Positions 1 to 7,104 of a stretch of 12,976 bases of DNA are shown piece by piece (position 1 is the stretch's first letter; the number at the start of each line of letters is the position of its first letter). The DNA comes from an uncultured Neisseriaceae bacterium (GTDB lineage: Bacteria > Pseudomonadota > Gammaproteobacteria > Burkholderiales > UBA11063). The notes below the pieces were generated by a model, which did no database searches, was not told where the DNA came from, and was given only the letters and a program-made list of their open reading frames with translations. The translations under genes were made by a program, and so were the position numbers. The stretch covers positions 1-12,976 of the forward strand of contig CAITEL010000324.1 of the NCBI GenBank assembly GCA_903891375.1, read 5' to 3'.

Positions 1-37
1 GTTATGTAAAAAACTATTTTTTTAAAAAGGATAAATA

Positions 38-367
38 ATGAAAAATTTATTAATTAAACTAGCAGCGGTATCAACTGTAATTGCGTTAGTAAGTGGTTGT
101 GCAACAAGTATCCCTGTCGGAGTAATTTATACAGGTGGTGATGTGAATAATGGAAGCACAGTAGTTAATGCAAATAATAAAGAAGTTGGTGCTAAAACTG
201 GTAAAGCGTGTATGACTTCAGTTTTGGGTTTAGTTGCATATGGTGATAATAGTGTTGCAGCAGCTAAACATGATGGTGATATTACTAATGTGTCAACTAT
301 CGATTACAAAGTAGAAAATATATTGGGTGCTTATGGTACTTATTGTACTATAGTTAAGGGTAACTAA
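38..367 (+). CDS. TRL-like small lipoprotein
   Basis: This is a 109-residue predicted lipoprotein of unknown function. The N-terminus has lysines at 2 and 7, a hydrophobic stretch at about 8-18, and a lipobox VSGC with the acylated cysteine at 21, so about 89 residues should remain anchored to a membrane. The mature part has features I associate with the TRL-like family (small proteins named after a tRNA-associated locus): an IPVGVIYTGG start, GKAC ending at Cys58, and a closing YGTYCT segment with Cys103. Cys58 and Cys103 could form a disulfide; that is inference. The ATG is well supported: AAGGA at 27-31 lies six bases upstream. The gene stands alone, with a terminator about 130 bases downstream, and its promoter is probably outside the window. 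Family assignment is from memory and the biochemical role is unknown. Confidence 0.8.
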   Translation: MKNLLIKLAAVSTVIALVSGCATSIPVGVIYTGGDVNNGSTVVNANNKEVGAKTGKACMTSVLGLVAYGDNSVAAAKHDGDITNVSTIDYKVENILGAYGTYCTIVKGN

Positions 368-394
368 TACTTTTTTAAATATCCTTAGCACGGT

Positions 395-480
395 CATCAT
401 TTGAGGTTTTTAATTTCGCTCCTGATGTACTCAATGTACACGGCGTAGCTTATTAAAAATCTCAAATTTCGAGCGCACTA
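395..480. repeat. Imperfect long palindrome, possible dispersed repeat
   Basis: The outer arms TTTGAGGTTTTTAA (400-413) and TTAAAAATCTCAAA (453-466) are reverse complements with one mismatch. Nested inside is a GCT/AGC pair (418-420 with 447-449) and a perfect central hairpin, TGTAC-TCAAT-GTACA (426-440). The whole segment could fold into one interrupted hairpin. It is non-coding, lies between the lipoprotein gene and its terminator, and its C and G content is higher than the surrounding DNA. The architecture fits a REP-like or MITE-like dispersed repeat, but only one copy is visible here, so dispersal is inference. Confidence 0.5.
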
Positions 481-499
481 AGTATAATATATGCTATAT

Positions 500-532
500 A
501 AAAAAGCTTGAGATCAAAATCAAGCTTTTTTT
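500..532 (+). terminator. Strong intrinsic terminator, possibly bidirectional
   Basis: A perfect 12-bp stem (500-511 with 520-531, core AAGCTTGA/TCAAGCTT) encloses an eight-base loop (GATCAAAA), and the plus strand ends in seven T residues at 526-532. The opposite strand also has a T-run after the stem, so it could stop transcription both ways. It closes the lipoprotein transcription unit and insulates it from the secB array, which implies that secB has its own promoter between here and 600. Confidence 0.85.
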
Positions 533-552
533 ATGTGTGAGACCTCAAATAC

Positions 553-558
553 TATGAT
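553..558 (+). promoter_or_regulatory. Candidate -10 element for the secB array
   Basis: TATGAT at 553-558 is the best -10-like hexamer between the terminator and secB. No good -35 lies at the usual distance: the bases there belong to the T-rich tail of the terminator. A small hairpin, TCCC-GTA-GGGA (563-573), follows in the presumed 5' leader. The argument is mainly positional, since a promoter is needed after the terminator. Confidence 0.3.
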
Positions 559-610
559 AAAATCCCGTAGGGAGACGATGTTTTTAATTATTTATAAGGG
601 ATAATATTTT

Positions 611-1069
611 ATGGCACAAGAAAATCAGCAAGCGGTGTTTAGTTTAGACAAATTATATGTAAAAGATGTGTCTTTAGAGGTACCGAATGCCCCGAAGATT
701 TTTTTAAATCGTGAACAACCGAATATTGAATTAAATTTGAGTTTTAATACCAACATGGTTGAAGAAGGTATTTACGAGACAGTGTTGCATGCAATTGTAA
801 GTGCTAAGATTGGTGAGACACAAATGTTTTTAATTGAATTAGATCAAGCAGGCATTTTTCAAATGCGTAATATACCATTAGAACAAATGGATTTATTGCA
901 TAATATCGAATGCCCAAATTTTCTTTTCCCTTATTTACGTGCTTCAGTTAGTGAGCTAACAACTCAAGCTGGATTTATGCCTGTTTTATTAGCCCCGGTT
1001 AATTTTGCGTATTTATACCAGCAAAAAAAACAAGCTGAAGTACAAAGCGTGAGTTCGAGCATTAATTAA
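611..1069 (+). CDS. secB: Protein-export chaperone SecB
   Basis: SecB is a cytosolic homotetrameric chaperone that keeps preproteins unfolded and delivers them to SecA at the Sec translocon. The 152-residue product is full length for the family (about 150-160). Family landmarks are the KLYVKDVSLEVPNAPKIF region (14-31), a GIF turn (81-83), CPNFLFPY (101-108) and LLAPVNF (126-132), followed by a short polar, Gln-rich tail. The N- and C-terminal segments look closest to neisserial SecB from memory. The ATG has AAGGGA at 596-601, nine bases upstream. It is the first gene of the envelope array and lies four bases before gpsA. SecB clients include outer-membrane and periplasmic precursors, which fits the neighbours. 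Confidence 0.97.
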   Translation: MAQENQQAVFSLDKLYVKDVSLEVPNAPKIFLNREQPNIELNLSFNTNMVEEGIYETVLHAIVSAKIGETQMFLIELDQAGIFQMRNIPLEQMDLLHNIECPNFLFPYLRASVSELTTQAGFMPVLLAPVNFAYLYQQKKQAEVQSVSSSIN

Positions 1070-1073
1070 AAAT

Positions 1074-2096
1074 ATGAAGATTAGTATTGTAGGTGCGGGT
1101 TCTTGGGGTTCTGCACTAGCTTTGGCATTAGCCAAAGTTGCGGATATTACATTGTACTGTCGTAAAGATAGTCAAGTAGCTACTATAAACCAGCAACATA
1201 AAAACCCTCAATTTTTACCAGAGGGTACTACTTTTAGTAATAATATTGTGGCAACAAGTAATTTAGACGAATGTGTTATTGCAAATTTAATAATAATGGC
1301 TACGCCATTAAATGCTTTACGTGATACTTTATTACAACTTAAACCACGTATTACCAGTAAGACTCAAATTCCAGATTTTATGGTGGTATGCAAAGGGTTT
1401 GAGGTAAATACAGGAATGTTACCGCACCAAATCTTTAAAAATGTATTCTCGGATGTGGAAAACATACCACATTATGGGACGTTATTGGGGCCTTCTTTTG
1501 CACAAGAGGTGGTGTACGAGTTGCCTACAGCTATTACATTGTCAGGTAACAATCTTGACTTTGTATTTAAATGGATTGATAATTTCAAAACAATTCCATA
1601 CTTTAGGGTATATGCTGGGGATGATGTGATTGGTGCTGAGGTTGGAGCTGGGGTAAAAAATATAGTAGCAATAGCGGCAGGAATTGTAGACGGATTAAGT
1701 TTAGGGTCGAATGCACGTGCGGCATTGATAACTAGAAGTTTGAATGAACTCTCAACATTGGTGTCGAATTTAGGTGGTAATAAAAATACAATATATGGAT
1801 TAACTGGTTTGGGTGATTTAATTTTAACTTGTACTGGTGATTTATCACGCAATAGACAGGTGGGGATAGAATTAGCTAAGGGTAAACCATTATCTGAGAT
1901 TCTAAATAACTTAGGCCATGTTGCCGAGGGTGTGTATAGCACTAATGAGGTATATCAATTAAGTAAAAAACATGGTTTGGATATGCCAATTGTGGAAACG
2001 GTTTACAATATACTTAATGGTAAAACGGATATAAAATCGAGTATTATTGCATTATTTAATCGTGAACCAAAATTAGAATTTATTAAAATGAGGTAA
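1074..2096 (+). CDS. gpsA: NAD(P)-dependent glycerol-3-phosphate dehydrogenase GpsA
   Basis: GpsA reduces dihydroxyacetone phosphate to sn-glycerol 3-phosphate in the cytosol, the precursor of phospholipids. The 340-residue protein is full length. It opens with a Rossmann nucleotide-binding loop GAGSWG (7-12), then CKGFE (106-110) and GPSFAQEV (139-146). The C-terminal helical domain has the GAGVKNI motif whose Lys195 corresponds to the catalytic lysine, NARAALITR (213-221) and GLTGLGDL (242-249). The start is four bases after the secB stop with no clear Shine-Dalgarno sequence, which suggests translational coupling. The end overlaps the ribosome-binding site of lolA. secB-gpsA adjacency is common in proteobacteria. 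Confidence 0.97.
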   Translation: MKISIVGAGSWGSALALALAKVADITLYCRKDSQVATINQQHKNPQFLPEGTTFSNNIVATSNLDECVIANLIIMATPLNALRDTLLQLKPRITSKTQIPDFMVVCKGFEVNTGMLPHQIFKNVFSDVENIPHYGTLLGPSFAQEVVYELPTAITLSGNNLDFVFKWIDNFKTIPYFRVYAGDDVIGAEVGAGVKNIVAIAAGIVDGLSLGSNARAALITRSLNELSTLVSNLGGNKNTIYGLTGLGDLILTCTGDLSRNRQVGIELAKGKPLSEILNNLGHVAEGVYSTNEVYQLSKKHGLDMPIVETVYNILNGKTDIKSSIIALFNREPKLEFIKMR

Positions 2097-2098
2097 GA

Positions 2099-2728
2099 AT
2101 GCGTAAATTATTATTATGTGTATTGACTGGTAGTATATTGATTGGCAATGTATTTGCGGATGGGGTAGATTCTTTGCAACGATTTATGCAAGCAAATAAA
2201 ACTTTAAGTGCTAAATTTACGCAAACAGTGTTTGGGCATAAGCGCAATCAAACTTCTACTGGTTCAATGGAAATCTCACGTCCAAATAAATTTCGTTGGG
2301 TATACGATAACCAAGGTAATAATGCTGGGCAGTTAATTGTTTGTGACGGTAAAACAATTTATATAGTAGATAATGAATTACAACAAGTGACGCAAAAAAA
2401 ACTAGGCCAGACATTAGATAAGTCCCCAGCGATGTTGTTAGCTGGTAGTTCTGATATTAAGGTAAATTACATCGTTGCCAATAAACCAGAAGTAAATGGA
2501 GTTGACTGGGTATCTTTAAAACCAAAAAACTCGAATGATAATAATGGGTTTCAGGTGGTTGATATGGGTTTTGATAATGTTAAGCATCAGTTAGTGCAGA
2601 TGAATTTTACGGATAACTTCGGTGGTAAAAGCCAAATAAATTTTACTAATGTTAAAGATAGTGTAAAGTTTAAGACTAATGAATTTGATTACAAAGCACC
2701 TAAGGGGTATGACACAATAGACGGCTAG
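2099..2728 (+). CDS. lolA: Outer-membrane lipoprotein carrier protein LolA
   Basis: LolA is the periplasmic chaperone that takes lipoproteins from the LolCDE inner-membrane extractor and hands them to LolB at the outer membrane. The product has 209 residues, about the family norm. It has a Sec signal peptide (Arg2-Lys3, hydrophobic core, likely cleavage after VFA at 20). The mature part starts with a helix containing LQRFMQ, followed by the LSAKFTQTVF strand and a typical SMEISRPNKFRWVY block (56-69), where the RPxKFRW sequence is characteristic. The start lies two bases after the gpsA stop, and its TGAGG site (2089-2093) sits in the last codons of gpsA. A 39-base gap to murC follows, the largest in the array. 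Confidence 0.93.
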   Translation: MRKLLLCVLTGSILIGNVFADGVDSLQRFMQANKTLSAKFTQTVFGHKRNQTSTGSMEISRPNKFRWVYDNQGNNAGQLIVCDGKTIYIVDNELQQVTQKKLGQTLDKSPAMLLAGSSDIKVNYIVANKPEVNGVDWVSLKPKNSNDNNGFQVVDMGFDNVKHQLVQMNFTDNFGGKSQINFTNVKDSVKFKTNEFDYKAPKGYDTIDG

Positions 2729-2767
2729 TTGTAGTAAGTATAACAATGAGCTTTAAAAGGATTTTTA

Positions 2768-4165
2768 GTGAAACACAAAATAAAAAACATTCATTTTATA
2801 GGCGTCGGTGGGGTTGGTATGTCTGGCATTGCCGAAGTACTATTCCATTTAGGTTATAATATTTCTGGTTCGGATGCTCAGGCAAGTTCTAATACGGAAA
2901 GATTAAAAAAAATAGGTATAAATATAATTATAGGTCACAATAAACAGAATATTGGTAATGCTAATGTGATTGTGAGTTCTACTGCAATTAGTGATAATAA
3001 TCCAGAAATCATAGAAGCTAAAGAAAAAGGGGTGACAATTGTCCCTAGGGCAATGATGTTAGCGGAACTTATGCGTTTTAAATATGGAATAGCAATAGCA
3101 GGGACACACGGGAAGACTACTACAACAAGTTTATGTGCAGAGGCGTTAAGCCAATGTGGGCTAGATCCAACCTTTTTAATTGGTGGCAAGTTAGCTGTAA
3201 CTGATTGTAATGCACAATTGGGGGCTGGTGACTTTTTGATAGCTGAGGCAGATGAATCTGATGCTTCATTTTTATATCTTAATCCGTTAATATCAGTAGT
3301 AACAAACATAGATTTGGATCATATGGCTACCTATAATCATGATGAGGCCAAATTAAAACAAACTTTTATTGAGTTTATACATCGGTTACCATTTTATGGT
3401 GTAGCGATAATGTGTAATGAGGATGCAAGAGTTCGTGAAATTATTCCAGCGCTTAAACGTCAAGTGATTACTTACGGTTTAAGTGCCGAAAGTGATATTT
3501 ATGCTAAAGATATTAAATCAAATAATGGTAAGATGGAATTTATTGTTTGTGTACAAGAGTCACGGATAGAGTATCCAATAAGTTTAAATTTACCGGGTAT
3601 CCATAATGTATTAAATGCTTTAGCGGTAATTGCTGTCGGGCTTGAATGTGAAGGCAAATTAGAAGACATAGCCATTAGTTTGTCGAGTTTTCATGGTGTG
3701 GGTAGACGTTGCCAACGTTACCCAGACTTACATTTATGCGGAAAAACCATAGGAATAATTGATGATTATGGGCATCATCCAGCAGAACTGAAAGCTACTA
3801 TAAGTGCATTGAGGAGTGCTTACCCCAATAAAAAATTAATTATAGTTTTTCAGCCACATCGTTATACTCGTACTAGAGATTTATTTACAGATTTTGTTAA
3901 TGTATTAAGTGGTGTTGAGAATTTAGTTATTTTAGATACTTATTCTGCTGGAGAGACTCCTATTGCGATGGCGGATGGAATAACTTTAGTGAAATCGTTG
4001 AAGCAACAAGGTGCAATGAATACATTATTTGCTAGAGACCTAGATGAGGCTAAATCAATTATCTATAATATCGCAGATGATGGAGATTTGGTCATAACGA
4101 TGGGTGCTGGTAGCATTGGTAAATTACCACAAATATTAATTGATTCGGCTATGTGTTTGGAGTAG
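2768..4165 (+). CDS. murC: UDP-N-acetylmuramate--L-alanine ligase MurC
   Basis: MurC is the ATP-dependent cytosolic ligase that adds L-alanine to UDP-MurNAc, the first amino acid of the peptidoglycan stem peptide. All three Mur-ligase domains are present in 465 residues: N-terminal UDP-binding GVGGVGMSG (12-20), central ATP loop GTHGKTTTT (112-120), EADESD (160-165), NIDLDHM (180-186) and HNVLNALA (279-286), then the C-terminal DDYGHHPAE (332-340) and QPHRYTRTRD. The start is GTG, chosen because AAAAGGA at 2755-2761 lies six bases upstream and the Rossmann strand begins at the expected distance. murB, often between murC and ddl, is absent; ddl follows after eight bases. Confidence 0.97.
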   Translation: MKHKIKNIHFIGVGGVGMSGIAEVLFHLGYNISGSDAQASSNTERLKKIGINIIIGHNKQNIGNANVIVSSTAISDNNPEIIEAKEKGVTIVPRAMMLAELMRFKYGIAIAGTHGKTTTTSLCAEALSQCGLDPTFLIGGKLAVTDCNAQLGAGDFLIAEADESDASFLYLNPLISVVTNIDLDHMATYNHDEAKLKQTFIEFIHRLPFYGVAIMCNEDARVREIIPALKRQVITYGLSAESDIYAKDIKSNNGKMEFIVCVQESRIEYPISLNLPGIHNVLNALAVIAVGLECEGKLEDIAISLSSFHGVGRRCQRYPDLHLCGKTIGIIDDYGHHPAELKATISALRSAYPNKKLIIVFQPHRYTRTRDLFTDFVNVLSGVENLVILDTYSAGETPIAMADGITLVKSLKQQGAMNTLFARDLDEAKSIIYNIADDGDLVITMGAGSIGKLPQILIDSAMCLE

Positions 4166-4173
4166 TTTAAATT

Positions 4174-5103
4174 ATGAATACGGAAATTAAATTTAAAAAA
4201 GTTGCGGTTATTATGGGTGGCTATTCTAAAGAGCGTGAAATTTCATTGCTTAGTGGTAATGCTGTGTTAGAGTCATTATTAAAGAGTGGTGTAAACGCAA
4301 TTAAATTCGATCCAAAAGAGTCCAAAATTTGTAAGTTGCTTGAAGATGGATTTGATAGTGCAGTAATTATGCTCCATGGTAGGTGTGGTGAAGACGGTAG
4401 TATTCAAGGTGCATTAGAAACAATGGGTATCCCTTATACTGGCTCAGGAGTTATGGCAAGTAGCTTATCTATGGATAAATACCGTACTAAGTTAATTTGG
4501 CAATCAATGGGTATTCCAATGGCGAAATCACAACGAGTCACTAAAGAAGTTTATAACAAACATGGATTTGAGTTAGACCTTGATTTACCTGTTGTAGTAA
4601 AACCTGTTCGTGAAGGTTCTACTATAGGCTTATCAAAAGTATTTGATTATGAAGAGTTAGATAAGGGATTGTCATGTGCTTTTGAATACGATAATGAAAT
4701 ATTAGTAGAAGAAATGATTATTGGTGATGAGTATACAATAACGGTATGTAATGGCAGGTGTTACCCTTTGATTAAAATTGAAGCACCAATGGGTGAATAT
4801 AACTATCAAAATAAATATTTTACGGATGAAACCCAGTATCTTTGTCCATATGATGTTGGGGTTGAGTTAACTCGTCAAATTGAAGATTACGCCATCTTGG
4901 CTTATGAATTAGTTGGAGCAACTGGGGTAGCACGAATAGACTTTATGTTAGATAAAAATAACGGCATTTATTTTTTAGAAATAAATACCATTCCAGGGAT
5001 GACAGGGCACAGTCTAGTGCCTATAGCATATAAAGCTGCAGGGTTTTCTTTTGATGAATTATGCCTGCAAATGTTAAATGATGCTAAATTGAACTCTTTT
5101 TAG
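4174..5103 (+). CDS. ddl: D-alanine--D-alanine ligase (DdlB type)
   Basis: Ddl joins two D-alanines with ATP to make the terminal dipeptide of the peptidoglycan stem. The 309-residue length matches the DdlB subfamily found in dcw clusters. It has an ATP-grasp fold with a GGYSKEREISLLSG N-terminal block (15-28, catalytic glutamate in EREIS), HGRCGEDGSIQG (68-79), the ATP-binding lysine region VVKPVREGST (141-150), a YNYQNKYFTDETQY omega-loop, and the metal-binding set RIDFM (254-258) and LEINTIPGMTGHS (268-280). The ATG follows the murC stop by eight bases, with GGAG (4159-4162) inside the end of murC as ribosome-binding site. I see no missing catalytic residue. Confidence 0.96.
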   Translation: MNTEIKFKKVAVIMGGYSKEREISLLSGNAVLESLLKSGVNAIKFDPKESKICKLLEDGFDSAVIMLHGRCGEDGSIQGALETMGIPYTGSGVMASSLSMDKYRTKLIWQSMGIPMAKSQRVTKEVYNKHGFELDLDLPVVVKPVREGSTIGLSKVFDYEELDKGLSCAFEYDNEILVEEMIIGDEYTITVCNGRCYPLIKIEAPMGEYNYQNKYFTDETQYLCPYDVGVELTRQIEDYAILAYELVGATGVARIDFMLDKNNGIYFLEINTIPGMTGHSLVPIAYKAAGFSFDELCLQMLNDAKLNSF

Positions 5104-5115
5104 AGGGGTTCTCAT

Positions 5116-5799
5116 TTGTTAGATAATATTAAGGCTGTAAATCGCTTATCTTTTTTGATTGGTGCATTGGCTGTATTTATTTTATTATTTTGCCTTTGTT
5201 ATTATGTGGCGTACAATTGGTTTAGAATTAACCGTGTGACAATAACGGGTAACATCGCACACATTACAAAAGACAAATTAACTTATATTACAGAAAACAA
5301 GCTTAAAGGTACATTTTTTACTTTAAATATTGATGCAGTTCAACGTGAGTTTCAGCAAATTCCATGGGTTAAAAATGTGCATGTTACACGGGAGTTTCCA
5401 GATTCAATTACTGTTACGGTTACCGAGTATAATGCTATTGCTAATTTAGGTGATGGTAAACTTTTATCGGAAGATAGGCAGATTTTTGCAGGTCAGGATG
5501 AAAAAGGTAATTTACCGTTATTAATTACATCGTATAGCAATATAACAGATGCGCTTAATTTGTACAGTTTGATACAGCCATTTATGACTGAACATCATAT
5601 CACTTTGAAGTCGATGGCCTATAATGGGGTCGGCTTAACTAAGTTAGGTTTTTCGAGTGGTTTAAACGTTACTGTATGTGGTAGTGATATTGTTAAAAAT
5701 TTACAGGTGTTAAATAAGTATTGGAGACAATTATATCAAATGGAGTCGCAGCTAGCAATGATAAACATGTGTTATCAAGATGCATTGGCAATTAAATGA
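5116..5799 (+). CDS. ftsQ: Cell division protein FtsQ (DivIB)
   Basis: FtsQ is a bitopic inner-membrane divisome protein that recruits FtsB/FtsL and links cytoplasmic and periplasmic division proteins. The 227-residue product has a short cytosolic tail, one transmembrane helix (about 12-33), a POTRA domain from FRINRVTITGN (36-46) through IPWVKNVHV (82-90) and REFPDSITVTV (92-102), and a C-terminal beta domain. It is shorter than the E. coli protein (276). The closing motif, normally DLRY followed by a glycine, reads NMCYQDALAIK here, so the usual Arg is Cys; this is worth checking. The start is TTG, supported by AGAGGGG (5102-5108) seven bases upstream and by the absence of an upstream alternative. 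ftsA follows after 18 bases. Confidence 0.93.
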   Translation: MLDNIKAVNRLSFLIGALAVFILLFCLCYYVAYNWFRINRVTITGNIAHITKDKLTYITENKLKGTFFTLNIDAVQREFQQIPWVKNVHVTREFPDSITVTVTEYNAIANLGDGKLLSEDRQIFAGQDEKGNLPLLITSYSNITDALNLYSLIQPFMTEHHITLKSMAYNGVGLTKLGFSSGLNVTVCGSDIVKNLQVLNKYWRQLYQMESQLAMINMCYQDALAIK

Positions 5800-5817
5800 A
5801 TGAGGTAGAGGGTAAAT

Positions 5818-7074
5818 ATGAGTAATAAAATGGTTTTTAGTTTAGATATAGGTAGTTCCAAAATAGTTGCTATGGTTGGAACAATTGGTGAACAGATAGA
5901 AATCCAAGGTATTAGTAGCTATTATTTTTCTAATAATAGCAAAGGTAATGACTTTGCAAGTGTTAGTTCTGGTGTTATCTGCGATTTAGAACTAATTGGT
6001 GGGTTAGTTAATCAAACGTTATCTGAATCACGTATAGAGGCAGATTGTTCTGTAGGTAGTGTGATTACCAATATATCTGGAGGTAAGGTTTGTAATTTAT
6101 ATTCAACGAGTAAACTAGATTTAAGCAATCAGGCAGTAAGTGCACATATAATTCAAACGTTAATTGATAATGCCCGTCAGATCAAAATGCCAGATGGTTT
6201 TGAGTTATTGGATTACGAAGTTCAGGAATATTTACTAGATAATGAGCATTATGCAATTAACCCAGTGCATTTGACGGCCAAGAGTATTGAATCAAATATA
6301 AATTTATTTTTAGGTAGTTCAGGGCAAATAGCTAATATTAAAAAGGTTATTCGTTATAGCGGTTTTGGTTTATCTAAGATTGTACCTTCGGGTATTTTGT
6401 CAGGTATGTCGGTATTAAACCATGATGAAAAAGAGCTTGGGTGTTGCTTAATTGATATTGGGGCTGGCACAACCGATGTCGTTGTCTATGAAAACGGCTG
6501 TATTCGGTATTTATGTTCTTATCCAGTAGGAGGAGAGCATATAACTCGTGATATTGCGCATGTACTAAAAATTTCTCGCAATTTAGCGGAAGATATTAAA
6601 TTAAACCATGGAGGTTGCTCTTATATGAGTAATATGAATAACTCGCAAAAATTCAGCGAAGGTATTTCTATTACAGATCATAGGGGGGTTGCAGTTTCGA
6701 TTTCCAGAAAATTATTAGTTGACGTTATTACAGACCGAGTGAAAGAGATTTTCGACTTAGTTAAATCTGGATTGAGTAAACAAAGAATCTATGGTATAAT
6801 CAGTTCTGGAGTAGTTATAACTGGCGGTGTTGCGTCACTTGCCAATATTGACGAATTAGCGAGACAGTACTTTGGGTTGCCAACAAGAATCGGAATTCCT
6901 AACTACACTGGCGATTTTTCGGATATGATGTCTCATCCGAAATATGCCACTAGTTTGGGTGCGCTATATTTTGCAAGTGAGTATATGTTCAATGATGCTA
7001 AACAGTCTAAGGTGGTAAGCCAAAATGATGAATTTAATTCAATTTTTGGTAAAATAAAAAATTTTTTTAAATAA
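5818..7074 (+). CDS. ftsA: Cell division protein FtsA
   Basis: FtsA is the actin-like ATPase that tethers FtsZ filaments to the inner membrane and activates septal synthesis. At 418 residues it is full length. Nucleotide-binding landmarks are the phosphate-1 loop DIGSSK (10-15), phosphate-2 loop DIGAGTTD (213-220), PVGGEHIT (236-243) and the adenosine motif ITGGVAS (334-340). The SHMA/1C subdomain lies between them, including LTAKSIESN (152-160). After a linker the protein ends in the short basic amphipathic segment KIKNFFK (412-418), the expected membrane-targeting sequence. The ATG has AGAGGG (5807-5812) five bases upstream. The gap to ftsZ is 30 bases. Confidence 0.97.
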   Translation: MSNKMVFSLDIGSSKIVAMVGTIGEQIEIQGISSYYFSNNSKGNDFASVSSGVICDLELIGGLVNQTLSESRIEADCSVGSVITNISGGKVCNLYSTSKLDLSNQAVSAHIIQTLIDNARQIKMPDGFELLDYEVQEYLLDNEHYAINPVHLTAKSIESNINLFLGSSGQIANIKKVIRYSGFGLSKIVPSGILSGMSVLNHDEKELGCCLIDIGAGTTDVVVYENGCIRYLCSYPVGGEHITRDIAHVLKISRNLAEDIKLNHGGCSYMSNMNNSQKFSEGISITDHRGVAVSISRKLLVDVITDRVKEIFDLVKSGLSKQRIYGIISSGVVITGGVASLANIDELARQYFGLPTRIGIPNYTGDFSDMMSHPKYATSLGALYFASEYMFNDAKQSKVVSQNDEFNSIFGKIKNFFK

Positions 7075-7104
7075 TAAAGAACATACAATAAAAAAGGAAA
7101 GAAT

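Noticed and set aside
1472-1942. 156-codon minus-strand frame inside gpsA
   Set aside because: It is antisense to conserved GpsA motifs and has no recognisable domain; a shadow of the real frame.
2709-2744. Possible murC promoter: ATGACA and TATAAC
   Set aside because: The -35-like hexamer is close to consensus, but the spacing of about 24 bases is too long for sigma-70.
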